Part shown: piece after piece, positions 1-7,016 of the stretch
How positions within the stretch are numbered: position 1 is the first letter of the stretch
How the letters are laid out: each line of letters starts with the position of its first letter
Assembly (NCBI GenBank): GCA_964611895.1
Contig: CAZTDN010000027.1
Location: 1-43,598 of the forward strand
DNA from: JAIEOG01 sp964611895
Lineage (GTDB): Bacteria > Bdellovibrionota > FAC87 > UBA2466
DNA: 43,598 nucleotides
Direction: 5' to 3'
The notes under the pieces: generated by a model
Databases searched by the model: none
Seen by the model: the letters and a program-made list of their open reading frames with translations, nothing else
Told to the model about the DNA's origin: nothing
Position numbers and translations under genes: made by a program

Positions 1-73
1 GGCTGGGTAGCTCAGTCGGTAGAGCAAGGGAATCATAATCCTTTGGTCGGGGGTTCGAGTCCCTCCCCAGCTA
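1..73 (+). tRNA. tRNA with CAU anticodon (Ile2 or Met)
   Basis: The cloverleaf is complete. The acceptor GGCTGGG pairs with CCCAGCT, the D arm is GCTC/GAGC, and the anticodon stem AGGGA/TCCTT carries loop ATCATAA with anticodon CAT at 34-36. The T arm is GGGGG TTCGAGT CCCTC and the discriminator is A73. CCA is not encoded. CAT is used by elongator Met, initiator Met and the lysidine-modified Ile tRNA that reads AUA. The segment after the anticodon (AATCCTTTGGTC) resembles tRNA-Ile2 more than tRNA-Met, but this is not decisive. The tRNA begins on the first base of the window, so its promoter is not visible. Confidence 0.93.
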
Positions 74-75
74 TT

Positions 76-103
76 AAAAAAGCCGCCCTAGGGCGGCTTT
101 TTT
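76..103. terminator. Bidirectional intrinsic terminator
   Basis: A perfect inverted repeat AAAAAAGCCGCCC / GGGCGGCTTTTTT surrounds a TA centre. It gives a GC-rich stem followed by six T on either strand. On the plus strand it ends the tRNA transcript. On the minus strand it lies 45 bases past the antitoxin stop and can end the toxin-antitoxin transcript. Confidence 0.9.
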
Positions 104-148
104 AGTGGCTATGAGATGGGAAACGCGGGCGTAAGGGTTAGAGGCGTC

Positions 149-391
149 CTAAGCCGCCTTCTTCAATCTTTCCAACCCATCCAAAATAAAGACGCGAATG
201 AGAACCTGATAGGGAATCTCATGCTTTTCCGCCATAGCCTTAAGCTCCTCAATGGTTCTTTCATCCAGAGCAACGCTAGTTGGCTTTTTCTTCGAATCTT
301 TATAACGCTTCATCGCATTCAAAATTTTCTTGGAATCCAGCTCGAAAGGCTCCTGATATTCCTTAAGAGATTTGACGTAAGACTTCTTCAT
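149..391 (-). CDS. brnA: BrnA/CopG-like antitoxin
   Basis: An 80-residue basic protein. The N-terminal part is charged and Lys-rich. The C-terminal part (about residues 38-75: TSVALDERTIEELKAMAEKH then EIPYQVLIRVFIL) fits the ribbon-helix-helix pattern of BrnA/CopG antitoxins, where 'IPYQ.LIR' is a common BrnA string. It follows the BrnT-like toxin and overlaps its 3' end by 29 bases (363-391), so the two are translationally linked. An AGGAGAG ribosome site sits seven bases before the ATG inside the toxin gene. By family knowledge it should neutralise BrnT and, with the toxin, repress the promoter at 716-745. The toxin-first order is usual for brnTA. Confidence 0.75.
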   Translation of the reverse strand: MKKSYVKSLKEYQEPFELDSKKILNAMKRYKDSKKKPTSVALDERTIEELKAMAEKHEIPYQVLIRVFILDGLERLKKAA

Positions 392-710
392 ATCTTTTTC
401 TCTCCTTTCGGTGCGCGGGCCGTGCGCTGATCGCTCTTACCCGACCTTCCCTCAGCACAAATGCAACTTGAAGCAGTCGACCGTTTAAAGTCGGACCAAC
501 AATTCCAAGTCTTTGCTCCGAAGTAATCGGTCGAATTTGGATTCCTAGAGGCAACGCCATGCCCGATCGAAACACGGCCTCGACCTCCTCCGGAGCAATA
601 CCGTGTTTTCTGGTGCTCTTGGTCAAGTTGCCAGTGTCCCATTCAAAATCGAAATGAGAAGTCTCGAGGATCCAAAACAAGAGCCAATCAACAAACTCCC
701 ACTGAGCCAT
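363..710 (-). CDS. brnT: BrnT-family ribonuclease toxin (DUF497)
   Basis: A 115-residue protein. The core matches the BrnT pattern: FEWDTGNLTKSTRKHGIAPE (about residues 22-41), then EEVEAVF, a central beta region, and the C-terminal REGRVRAISARPAHRKERKR, the family's 'R.ISAR.A...ER..YE' signature. BrnT toxins are RelE-fold ribonucleases that cut mRNA, and the cognate antitoxin is encoded downstream. Most BrnT proteins begin close to the F-x-W-D motif, so the first 20 residues are an extra segment or the true start lies inside. With the ATG at 710, the predicted transcript (-10 box 716-721) starts almost at the start codon, so a leaderless message is likely. The gene is a candidate addiction or stress module beside a tRNA. 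Confidence 0.8.
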   Translation of the reverse strand: MAQWEFVDWLLFWILETSHFDFEWDTGNLTKSTRKHGIAPEEVEAVFRSGMALPLGIQIRPITSEQRLGIVGPTLNGRLLQVAFVLREGRVRAISARPAHRKERKRYEEVLRQIS

Positions 711-713
711 AAT

Positions 714-745
714 ACACTATACAGACACTACTTGAATAGTGTCAA
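714..745 (-). promoter_or_regulatory. brnTA promoter with palindromic operator
   Basis: On the minus strand TTGACA (745-740) and TATAGT (721-716) are separated by 18 bp, a near-consensus sigma-70 promoter. Inside it lies the inverted repeat GACACTA (724-730) / TAGTGTC (737-743) with a 6-bp centre. A third half-site ACACTAT at 714-720 overlaps the -10 box. Repression by the BrnA-BrnT complex is inferred from the family habit of autoregulation. Confidence 0.75.
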
Positions 746-861
746 AGAGAAGCCACTGCTGGTCCGTTAGCTGCCATCCATTGGGCACGATCTCCCCAGG
801 AGGCTGCCCCAAAAACTAAAAGCGTAATGTTCAAAATCAGGACTCGCACGCTGGTTTACTT

Positions 862-1581
862 TTGTCATTTCGGGTACGTTTCTCGTATTGGCCCGAGGTA
901 AGACTGTTTCCCCAGCGTGGAGCAATCATTGATATCGATGTTAGTGCTCCCGAGAGCGAGATTCTAGCTCACATTAACGAAGTTGGTGACACTAATAGCT
1001 CGATTGAACGCGAGATGGCTGAACTTGAAAAAAGTTTAGGTCTCGAATCATCTAATTTCCTAACCAAAGCTTTTGTGCTTAGCGGCCAGACGGTGGATGA
1101 TCAACGAAAACAGCTGGATAAATTTAAGAGGCTCTCTCCGGAAGTCCACCTAGCCATGAAGGGAAGAGCTATTTGGGTGAGTGATAGACTCAGTGAAAGA
1201 TCACGCGGAAGGTTAATTGAAATCGACGTCAATGCCCCCAATGATAAAATTCTAGCCCACATAAAGAAGGTCGGCGGCGAAATGGATGCTATTGAACAAG
1301 AATCAAAAGAACTTGCCGAAAAGCTTGGCCTAAAAGACGGTTCCCTTACGAGGCCCCTTGCAATTGGTGGCGATACGGTCAGTGAGAAACGCAAGAACCT
1401 AGATCACCTTAAGAAACTCTCACCAGCGGTTCAGCAAGCTATGAAAGGCAAACAAATTCACGCTGGGACTTCGTTCGGAGAGCCCCTTCTTGGATCGATT
1501 GTTCCCATCGATGTCTTTGCAAAGGAAAACGAAATTCTCGAGCAACTGAATAAATATCCGGTGAAAGCGGAAAAAGACTAG
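862..1581 (+). CDS. Protein of tandem ~100-residue repeats, unknown function
   Basis: I do not recognise the family. The 239-residue frame holds two full copies and one broken copy of one unit. Copy 1 runs from IIDIDVSAPESEILAHINEV to LSPEVHLAMKG. Copy 2 runs from LIEIDVNAPNDKILAHIKKV to LSPAVQQAMKG. Copy 3 begins IVPIDVFAKENEILEQLNKY and stops after about 25 residues. The repeats look helical and charged. There is no signal peptide or membrane segment. The frame has no ATG near its beginning: it opens with TTG at 862, without a clear ribosome site, after a TAA at 817. The gene may therefore use a weak start or be the 3' remnant of a longer repeat protein. Confidence 0.55.
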   Translation: MSFRVRFSYWPEVRLFPQRGAIIDIDVSAPESEILAHINEVGDTNSSIEREMAELEKSLGLESSNFLTKAFVLSGQTVDDQRKQLDKFKRLSPEVHLAMKGRAIWVSDRLSERSRGRLIEIDVNAPNDKILAHIKKVGGEMDAIEQESKELAEKLGLKDGSLTRPLAIGGDTVSEKRKNLDHLKKLSPAVQQAMKGKQIHAGTSFGEPLLGSIVPIDVFAKENEILEQLNKYPVKAEKD

Positions 1582-1673
1582 TTTCTGTGGGAACAGGACC
1601 AATACGGGTTTGAGCTAAAGCGGCGTAGGGTCCGAACCGGACAGATCGGTAAACGACGCTGTTGCCGCTCTTT

Positions 1674-2546
1674 CTAATTTATTTTTCTTTTGCGTAGCTT
1701 CTTAGAATCGATCAGAGCTTTTACATCTTTCGATTCTTTATTCAGACAGGCCAAGTACAAGTAAACCTGTTTCTTTGGATCCGAGAGGGACGGAACCCCA
1801 TCTTTCTGTAGCTGAGCAGCCCATTCATCGGACTGTTGGTGCCAAAACTGAATGTTCTTATCCCCATACATTCCGCGAAGTGGCTCCAACTCGCTCTTAT
1901 AAAGAGCCTGCGTGGCAGCTATTGCGTCCTTTTCAAAAGAGAACTCGAAAAGAAGTCTTTCATCGGTGTTTCTGGGGTCGCTAACGCGCCTTCCCACTAC
2001 AGAGGTTTCGATATCGGTAAACGCAACGATGTCCATTCCCACTGCAAAATCGCCAAACCCAGCCCCTCTCGCATCGTTTCTCTCTGAACTAAATCCTGCA
2101 GAACTATCTCCCAATAAATCAAATCTGATTCTACGCCCCAATGTCGTTCCCATCCCCATTGAGGGGCACGAAGCTCCTCGCCCGGTCATTTGGAACTGGC
2201 ATTCACCCACGACCGTATAATCTGTTGGGAACATGTTATTTGCGAGTGCTGAGGGATCGCTCGATCGCTTCATCGAAAGAGACCGATCGAATGTGATCTC
2301 TACAATATCGTTATCTGAAATCAGAAGCGGATGGAGAGTGGGATATGGCTGACACATCCACGTCTCACTTTGCCAATGTGACGGTTCCGGCGCCGTTCCC
2401 TTATCGAACCATGCTTGAATAAGGGTAAGTCTCTTAATGTAATCATCGACTCTTTTCTTCACATCTTCAGACGCGGTCCCGTACGTCGGGTTGCTTAAAA
2501 TCGTTAGGCTCAAGCAAAAAAGGATCCTGAATGTCATACCGAGCAC
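1674..2546 (-). CDS. Secreted protein of unknown function
   Basis: A 290-residue protein with an N-terminal signal peptide (FRILFCLSLTILSNPTYGTA, about residues 6-25). I do not recognise a domain. The mature part has several cysteines (for example in METWMCQ-like, GECQFQ and ASCPSM contexts), a Gly-rich middle and a basic C-terminus ending KKLRKRKIN. Either the codon at 2546 or the ATG at 2537 could be the start, and both leave the signal intact. The gene diverges from the secreted protein at 2756 across about 200 bases. It is the first of five neighbouring orphan genes encoding exported proteins. Confidence 0.7.
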   Translation of the reverse strand: MLGMTFRILFCLSLTILSNPTYGTASEDVKKRVDDYIKRLTLIQAWFDKGTAPEPSHWQSETWMCQPYPTLHPLLISDNDIVEITFDRSLSMKRSSDPSALANNMFPTDYTVVGECQFQMTGRGASCPSMGMGTTLGRRIRFDLLGDSSAGFSSERNDARGAGFGDFAVGMDIVAFTDIETSVVGRRVSDPRNTDERLLFEFSFEKDAIAATQALYKSELEPLRGMYGDKNIQFWHQQSDEWAAQLQKDGVPSLSDPKKQVYLYLACLNKESKDVKALIDSKKLRKRKIN

Positions 2547-2755
2547 TCCCCAGTGTTTCTCTGCAACTTATTACGCCCCTTAAATAAAGCAAGATTCGTT
2601 TGGCTTATTTCCCCTATTGGTGTAATCACCCCGTGCTCGCTCTTTGTCAGCATTGCAAAAAGGCAGAAGACCTGGAAGAACCCCTTCATGAGGAATGTCT
2701 GAACTTCTTTACTTTCATACGCAATCCGCTAGTTAAAGTAGCAAGAGGTATGCGC

Positions 2756-3391
2756 ATGAATAGATCGCTCGTTTCAGTATTTTTGCTTCTCTTTATCGGA
2801 ACTTCAACTCAAGGAACCGCCGCGGCAACCAATGACTGCTTGGCCGCAGATGGGCAGACTTTGTACCCAAATGGTGCGGTGGTTGGAAATGTTTTTTGTG
2901 AGAACGGGACCTGGCGTTATACATCTCGCCCCCACGCCTCTGAGGATGAAAAGTACTCTTCTTATTGGCTCTCGGATCTTTGCGGTGCAATCGGTTCGAT
3001 TACCCTGAACCGGTCGTTTGAAATCAACCATGGCACGACGAGAGTTTATTTCATCGATGGCAAAATCTACCAAAAACGACCCATTTACTCCACCCGTTCG
3101 TACTGCGTAGTGGAATTTCGAGGAATTCCGGATGGAGGGGCACGAATCAATTCGAATGGATTACCTGTAAACCTCGATGTCTCCTGCACCGAAACAACAA
3201 CAGGAGTATATCCGAGTTATGTCGATAACCGCATTATGTCCTGGCTGACAATAAAGGGCACAAAACATCTCAAACTCATCGAGTGTGCAGACTCTCGAGA
3301 CACCGGCGGGCCTACCCACAATACGTTCAAGCGCCATTTCGGGAGCTACTTTACGATAAATCTCAAACCAGAAAACATGATTGATCCGTAG
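2756..3391 (+). CDS. Secreted protein of unknown function
   Basis: The open frame begins at 2600, but the ATG at 2756 is the likely start. AAGAGG lies seven bases before it and a classical signal peptide follows directly (NRSLVSVFLLLFIGTSTQGT). The product is about 211 residues and mature from around residue 24. The mature part starts with a Cys-bearing segment (NDCLAADGQTLYPNGAVVGN) and has further cysteines, consistent with disulphides in the periplasm or outside. It is rich in aromatic residues and beta-prone strings. No family is recognised. Confidence 0.7.
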   Translation: MNRSLVSVFLLLFIGTSTQGTAAATNDCLAADGQTLYPNGAVVGNVFCENGTWRYTSRPHASEDEKYSSYWLSDLCGAIGSITLNRSFEINHGTTRVYFIDGKIYQKRPIYSTRSYCVVEFRGIPDGGARINSNGLPVNLDVSCTETTTGVYPSYVDNRIMSWLTIKGTKHLKLIECADSRDTGGPTHNTFKRHFGSYFTINLKPENMIDP

Positions 3392-3448
3392 TTTGGATGC
3401 CCGGTACCTAGCGCCTCGTGCTAAAATGAGCCTTTGAGGGGTGGGCAG

Positions 3449-4219
3449 ATGGTTCGAATAGTCGCTTTTTGTTGTTTAGTGTGTGTAGTGAGCTTTGCAC
3501 AGTCGGGGCAACATGGTGGCGAGGACGAGAAAACCAAACCACCTCGGCAGATAGCTCCTACCACAATCAAAGACCGCGTCGAAGAGGCCGCTAAGCGCGC
3601 TTCTGACCACCTTCAGATGCAAGTCCGATTAAACTATGGCGTCGAGCCGGATTCCGCTGCGCTTGAGGCGCTCAACGCGCTTTTGGAACTGCCTGCCGCC
3701 AAGGAAGAGTCGCTAAGCGGAATTCTTTACGTGAGTACCGAGGCAATCAAGGTAAAGACGATAATGAATATCGCACATGTAAAACTCGGTTCCACCGCAA
3801 AGGAAATCAAACCGATTGTAGATTCGGTGTTACCCGACCAGATCTTTAAACCACGAAAACAAGCGAGTAGAGATCGACTGCATCGTATTAACAAACTTGT
3901 TAACATCGACAACTTCACCGCTTGGCGTGACGAATATGTGACTTTGAAGGAGTGGGATGAACTCGATGCGACGCTAGATAGAATTGAAAAAATGATCCGC
4001 TTGGGTTGGCGCCCACCCAAGGATGTTCTTCAGATGGGAGTTTTTTCCAAGGCCAATGATGCCTTAGCGCCAACGGGCCCGGAAAACATCTCGTTCCAAT
4101 CCACTAATCGCTTTGTCGAGAATCCCTCGACTGGAAAATTTGAGTCCACCAACGGGCGCGTTATGAGTGTTTTCTTTCCGATTACAGATAAGGAACTTAA
4201 GAAACACTTTTCAAAATAA
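3449..4219 (+). CDS. Exported protein of unknown function
   Basis: Start taken at the ATG at 3449, preceded by GAGGGG, rather than the TTG at 3434. The 256-residue product has a short signal peptide (MVRIVAFCCLVCVVSFAQSG) and a mature part dominated by charged alpha-helix (for example DRVEEAAKRASDHLQMQVRL and RLHRINKLVNIDNFTAWRDE). No domain is recognised. The gene ends in a convergent arrangement with the gene at 4297, with a hairpin repeat between them. Confidence 0.7.
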   Translation: MVRIVAFCCLVCVVSFAQSGQHGGEDEKTKPPRQIAPTTIKDRVEEAAKRASDHLQMQVRLNYGVEPDSAALEALNALLELPAAKEESLSGILYVSTEAIKVKTIMNIAHVKLGSTAKEIKPIVDSVLPDQIFKPRKQASRDRLHRINKLVNIDNFTAWRDEYVTLKEWDELDATLDRIEKMIRLGWRPPKDVLQMGVFSKANDALAPTGPENISFQSTNRFVENPSTGKFESTNGRVMSVFFPITDKELKKHFSK

Positions 4220-4223
4220 AACA

Positions 4224-4262
4224 GGTACGCGGTTAATTTTTTTTCAAAAGTAACCGTTACCC
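4224..4262. repeat. Hairpin repeat copy 1 (degenerate)
   Basis: Left arm GGTACGCGGTTA, T-rich centre with TTTTCAAAAG, right arm GTAACCGTTACC. The right arm differs from the perfect copies at 5285 and 5969. Like copy 2 it is followed by CGTTTTCTA. It lies between two convergent genes. Confidence 0.85.
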
Positions 4263-4296
4263 GTTTTCTATGGGAGCATTTCGACCTGTCACGAAA

Positions 4297-4791
4297 CTAC
4301 TTCGGGCAAGCAACCGCAACGGGGTCGCTGGCCAGTCTACCGGTTTCAATATGGCTGCCATCTTTCTGCGGATAGGATTTTTCCGAGAAGAAAATGACAT
4401 TCGGTGCTTCACAACCATGCGGGTATATCTTCACTGAGCCCTGCTTGATATTGAAGAACGTTTTTTCCCAGTAGAGAAAATCCGTCCACTGGCGAAGCCA
4501 ACGTTTACGACCTTCACAAATTTCTTTTGTTCCCTCTCTTGCGAAAGATGGAGTCGATCTGAACTCGTGATGGAGGGTCCTCACTCCCCCCTGAGCATCC
4601 TTCACTTTTAATCGGAGCGTTGCCTTATAGTACATAGGGTAATCTTTGTCGGACAGCGACACACAACCCTCGGGCCGTTCCAGACTCACTTCGAGAAGGG
4701 TTTGAGAATTAATGGCAAAATCTCCCCTTTCTGGGGCTGCTTCCGATATCGAAACTAAACAAAACACCAAGATGCCTAGAACCGAATGCAT
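4297..4791 (-). CDS. Exported protein of unknown function
   Basis: Start chosen at the ATG at 4791, since AGGTG lies just before it and a signal peptide follows (MHSVLGILVFCLVSISEAAP). The frame stays open to 4821. The 164-residue product has a mature beta-rich region with four cysteines (GCVSLS, KEICEG, HGCEAP, VACPK), probably two disulphides. No family is recognised. Its 3' end faces the plus-strand gene ending at 4219, with hairpin copy 1 between them. Confidence 0.7.
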   Translation of the reverse strand: MHSVLGILVFCLVSISEAAPERGDFAINSQTLLEVSLERPEGCVSLSDKDYPMYYKATLRLKVKDAQGGVRTLHHEFRSTPSFAREGTKEICEGRKRWLRQWTDFLYWEKTFFNIKQGSVKIYPHGCEAPNVIFFSEKSYPQKDGSHIETGRLASDPVAVACPK

Positions 4792-4918
4792 TGAACACCT
4801 CGTACGTGATTTACCGGTCAAGACCGGAGCTTTTAACCATTGTTAATACATAGTTCTGCATGGATTGCCAGAGACTTTATGCGTCTGTGAGAATTCTCCT
4901 TAATTTAAGAGAGGACCC

Positions 4919-5272
4919 ATGAGTAAATTATTTCCTGTAATCGTTGGATTAGTGTTGGTTTCCGTTTTTTCTCAACCCGCGATGGCTGGTGGATCCAAGG
5001 CCGACGCTGAAAAGGTTTTCACTGAGTCTGCGGACGTGGAAACAGCGACCAAAAGCCTCAACAAAGCAGGGTTTACTAAAGACGATGGGATTGATGTCGT
5101 TGAACTTGGTGGCGGCTGTGGGTTCGCTGGATGTAGTGCAGAGTACCTGGTGGTACAACGATGGAGCACCCGAGGTGCTAATACGCGCACTTCTCCCGTG
5201 CTGGCAAAAGTTTCTTTTCCGCCAGTAGGCGACAAACCCACCATCGGGCTTATTGAGCTTAAAATAAAATAG
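4919..5272 (+). CDS. Small exported protein of unknown function
   Basis: 117 residues. The ATG at 4919 has AGAGGA seven bases upstream. A clear signal peptide (MSKLFPVIVGLVLVSVFSQP, cleavage near AMAGG) precedes a mature protein of about 93 residues. It has a Gly/Cys cluster (ELGGGCGFAGCSAEYLVVQR) that may form a tight disulphide loop. No family is recognised. The gene converges on the gene at 5329, with hairpin copy 2 filling the gap. Confidence 0.72.
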   Translation: MSKLFPVIVGLVLVSVFSQPAMAGGSKADAEKVFTESADVETATKSLNKAGFTKDDGIDVVELGGGCGFAGCSAEYLVVQRWSTRGANTRTSPVLAKVSFPPVGDKPTIGLIELKIK

Positions 5273-5284
5273 CTATATCCAATA

Positions 5285-5323
5285 GGTACGCGGTTACTTT
5301 TTTTTCAAAAGTAACCGCGTACC
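5285..5323. repeat. Hairpin repeat copy 2 (perfect arms)
   Basis: GGTACGCGGTTACTTTT at 5285-5301 is the exact reverse complement of AAAAGTAACCGCGTACC at 5307-5323. This is a 17-bp perfect stem with a short T/C loop. The following CGTTTTCTA runs into the stop codon of the minus-strand gene (5329-5331). It fills the whole gap between two convergent genes. Confidence 0.92.
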
Positions 5324-5328
5324 GTTTT

Positions 5329-5841
5329 CTAGTCTATGAGCTGAGGAAGTGGGGAGTTCACTGAGCCGCAGGCGACTTGCAGAATCGAAATAAGGTCCTT
5401 CGCTGCCTGAGACTTATTTCTGAATCCATCCCCGCTATCCACCATTCCTGGTTTAAATTGGTGCAAAACGATCTCCCTGCCATCCAAATAAGCAAAGTAC
5501 CCCTCTTTTGAACTGGTTTGAGAACTTTGCTGCACTACTGGCTGGGTAGTCGATGCTTCCGTGACCATGCGCTTGAGCTGCTCTACTGAAGAAGCGCGAA
5601 AGTAACCGTAACTTTCAAAACTCTGCCCCAACATTAGGTAGGACTTAGCCATACTGAAAAGGACGGAGGGCTCTTGCGAGACCTCTGCCATTAGACTGCA
5701 GGCATAAGAGTAAGGAACATGTTGGATGTTGTGCTCAGATTTGCTTTCTTTTTGACTTAAGAACTTAAGTTCAATCTTTTCCGCGAGAAGAGTAGCGGGC
5801 AACACTGTGAGTGCCACCGCAAAAAGTGTATTGAGTTTCAT
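5329..5841 (-). CDS. Exported protein of unknown function
   Basis: 170 residues with a signal peptide (MKLNTLFAVALTVLPATLLA). The mature part has two cysteines (YACSLM and VACGSV) and Ser/Gln-rich middle strings. The section SYACSLMAEVSQEPSVLFSM followed by SKEGYFAYLDGREI suggests a compact alpha/beta fold, but no family is recognised. Its stop codon lies six bases from hairpin repeat copy 2. Confidence 0.7.
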   Translation of the reverse strand: MKLNTLFAVALTVLPATLLAEKIELKFLSQKESKSEHNIQHVPYSYACSLMAEVSQEPSVLFSMAKSYLMLGQSFESYGYFRASSVEQLKRMVTEASTTQPVVQQSSQTSSKEGYFAYLDGREIVLHQFKPGMVDSGDGFRNKSQAAKDLISILQVACGSVNSPLPQLID

Positions 5842-5968
5842 TTAGTCTCCGTTTGTTCGTTATTATTTATCCCAAACCACACCCTAAACACGAAGTGCAA
5901 TGCTCATGCCACGATGGCGGACTGGGAAAAGCGCGGATTTTAACTAAAATGATTCAAATGTGAATCAC

Positions 5969-6004
5969 GTACGCGGTTACTTTTTTTCAAAAGTAACCGC
6001 GTAC
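5969..6004. repeat. Hairpin repeat copy 3 (perfect arms)
   Basis: GTACGCGGTTACTTTT (5969-5984) and AAAAGTAACCGCGTAC (5989-6004) form a 16-bp perfect stem with loop TTTC. It lies three bases past the stop of the minus-strand gene at 6008 and 127 bases before the start of the next minus-strand gene. Confidence 0.92.
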
Positions 6005-6007
6005 CGC

Positions 6008-6982
6008 TCACTCTCTGGGGTCCATTTTTCTCAAGATCGCGGCTTGCTCTTCAAACTCTGTTCCACTTATCAGCGTCGCTTTGTAGGCACCGGAAACAGC
6101 CAAATCAAACTTTGACTTTGGAGGGGAAAAACGCTCTACCACTCGATCGGGGAAGACCCTATTGGTCTTTAGTCGAAGCTGGTAAGTGAGATCCCGAGAC
6201 ACCTCATGAAACTCAAACACAATCTCAGCTTCAAGCTTCTGTTCATCACTGCCATAAAAAACGCGAATGGGAAGCTGGTCTGACTTGAGCGCCTTGCGAA
6301 TATCGTTCAAGGCAGTTTCCAGAAGTGAGTTTTCATTTCGTACAAGCTGCAGATACGTTTCAAGCGGTACCAGAGAAAGCGGAGTGGAAACTTCGGGCTG
6401 CGCCAAAGACACGGTTCTCTCAAGAAAAGCGTCCTGCGATTCACTCCATGCCGCGCCCAGTCCACCCTGCACCTCGTAGTAGCCGAAAGCCATTTGAAGC
6501 TGGGTCTGAACACCAATCACGCCGAAGAAAAGATCGCTCGGAATTGGATTGGGCAGAGAGAACTGTTTACCATCATTCGGTTGAATAACCCCTTTTCGCA
6601 CGACCCTCGGATCTCTCAAGCTGTAAACTTCCACAGCCACCGCGCCAGAAACAGGGTCCTGTTTATATTGCACACTCGCCAATGGCCCAGCCCCGGTGAA
6701 CCCAACACTTGGCAGGCTGTAAGATCCCTCTGGGGCGCGCAAGGAACGCTGGTTTGAAATACTGACCACCCCCACGCCTTTTCTTCGAAGCTGGTCATTG
6801 GCCAGATTTTCCTGGCCACTATCGCTAATTTTGAGTTTGAGAAAGCTTTCTTCGCCATGAATAGCCAGCTGAAGGGCACAAACGTAGAACTCATGGCCTG
6901 GGTTCAGCGCTGCCTTGGCTCCCCGTAGTGAGGTAGACGAACAACAAAGAAAAACTAAAACCAACGCCCTAATTAAGTACAT
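6008..6982 (-). CDS. Exported protein of unknown function
   Basis: 324 residues with a signal peptide (MYLIRALVLVFLCCSSTSLR, cleavage near GAKAALN). The long mature part looks beta-rich in its first half (for example GVGVVSISNQRSLRAPEGSY and LFFGVIGVQTQLQMAFGYYE) and has a helical stretch around SLLETALNDIRKALKSDQLP. No family is recognised. It begins 35 bases after the stop of the GNAT-like gene on the same strand, so the two may form an operon. It ends at hairpin repeat copy 3. Confidence 0.7.
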   Translation of the reverse strand: MYLIRALVLVFLCCSSTSLRGAKAALNPGHEFYVCALQLAIHGEESFLKLKISDSGQENLANDQLRRKGVGVVSISNQRSLRAPEGSYSLPSVGFTGAGPLASVQYKQDPVSGAVAVEVYSLRDPRVVRKGVIQPNDGKQFSLPNPIPSDLFFGVIGVQTQLQMAFGYYEVQGGLGAAWSESQDAFLERTVSLAQPEVSTPLSLVPLETYLQLVRNENSLLETALNDIRKALKSDQLPIRVFYGSDEQKLEAEIVFEFHEVSRDLTYQLRLKTNRVFPDRVVERFSPPKSKFDLAVSGAYKATLISGTEFEEQAAILRKMDPRE

Positions 6983-7016
6983 TATCGCTCTCCTCGATCT
7001 GTTGTGGGTATTACCA

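Noticed and set aside
5598..5618. An imperfect palindrome around GTAACCGTAAC in the 5329 gene, similar to the repeat arms
   Set aside because: It lies inside coding sequence, lacks the GTACGCG end and the T-rich loop, and the match is short.
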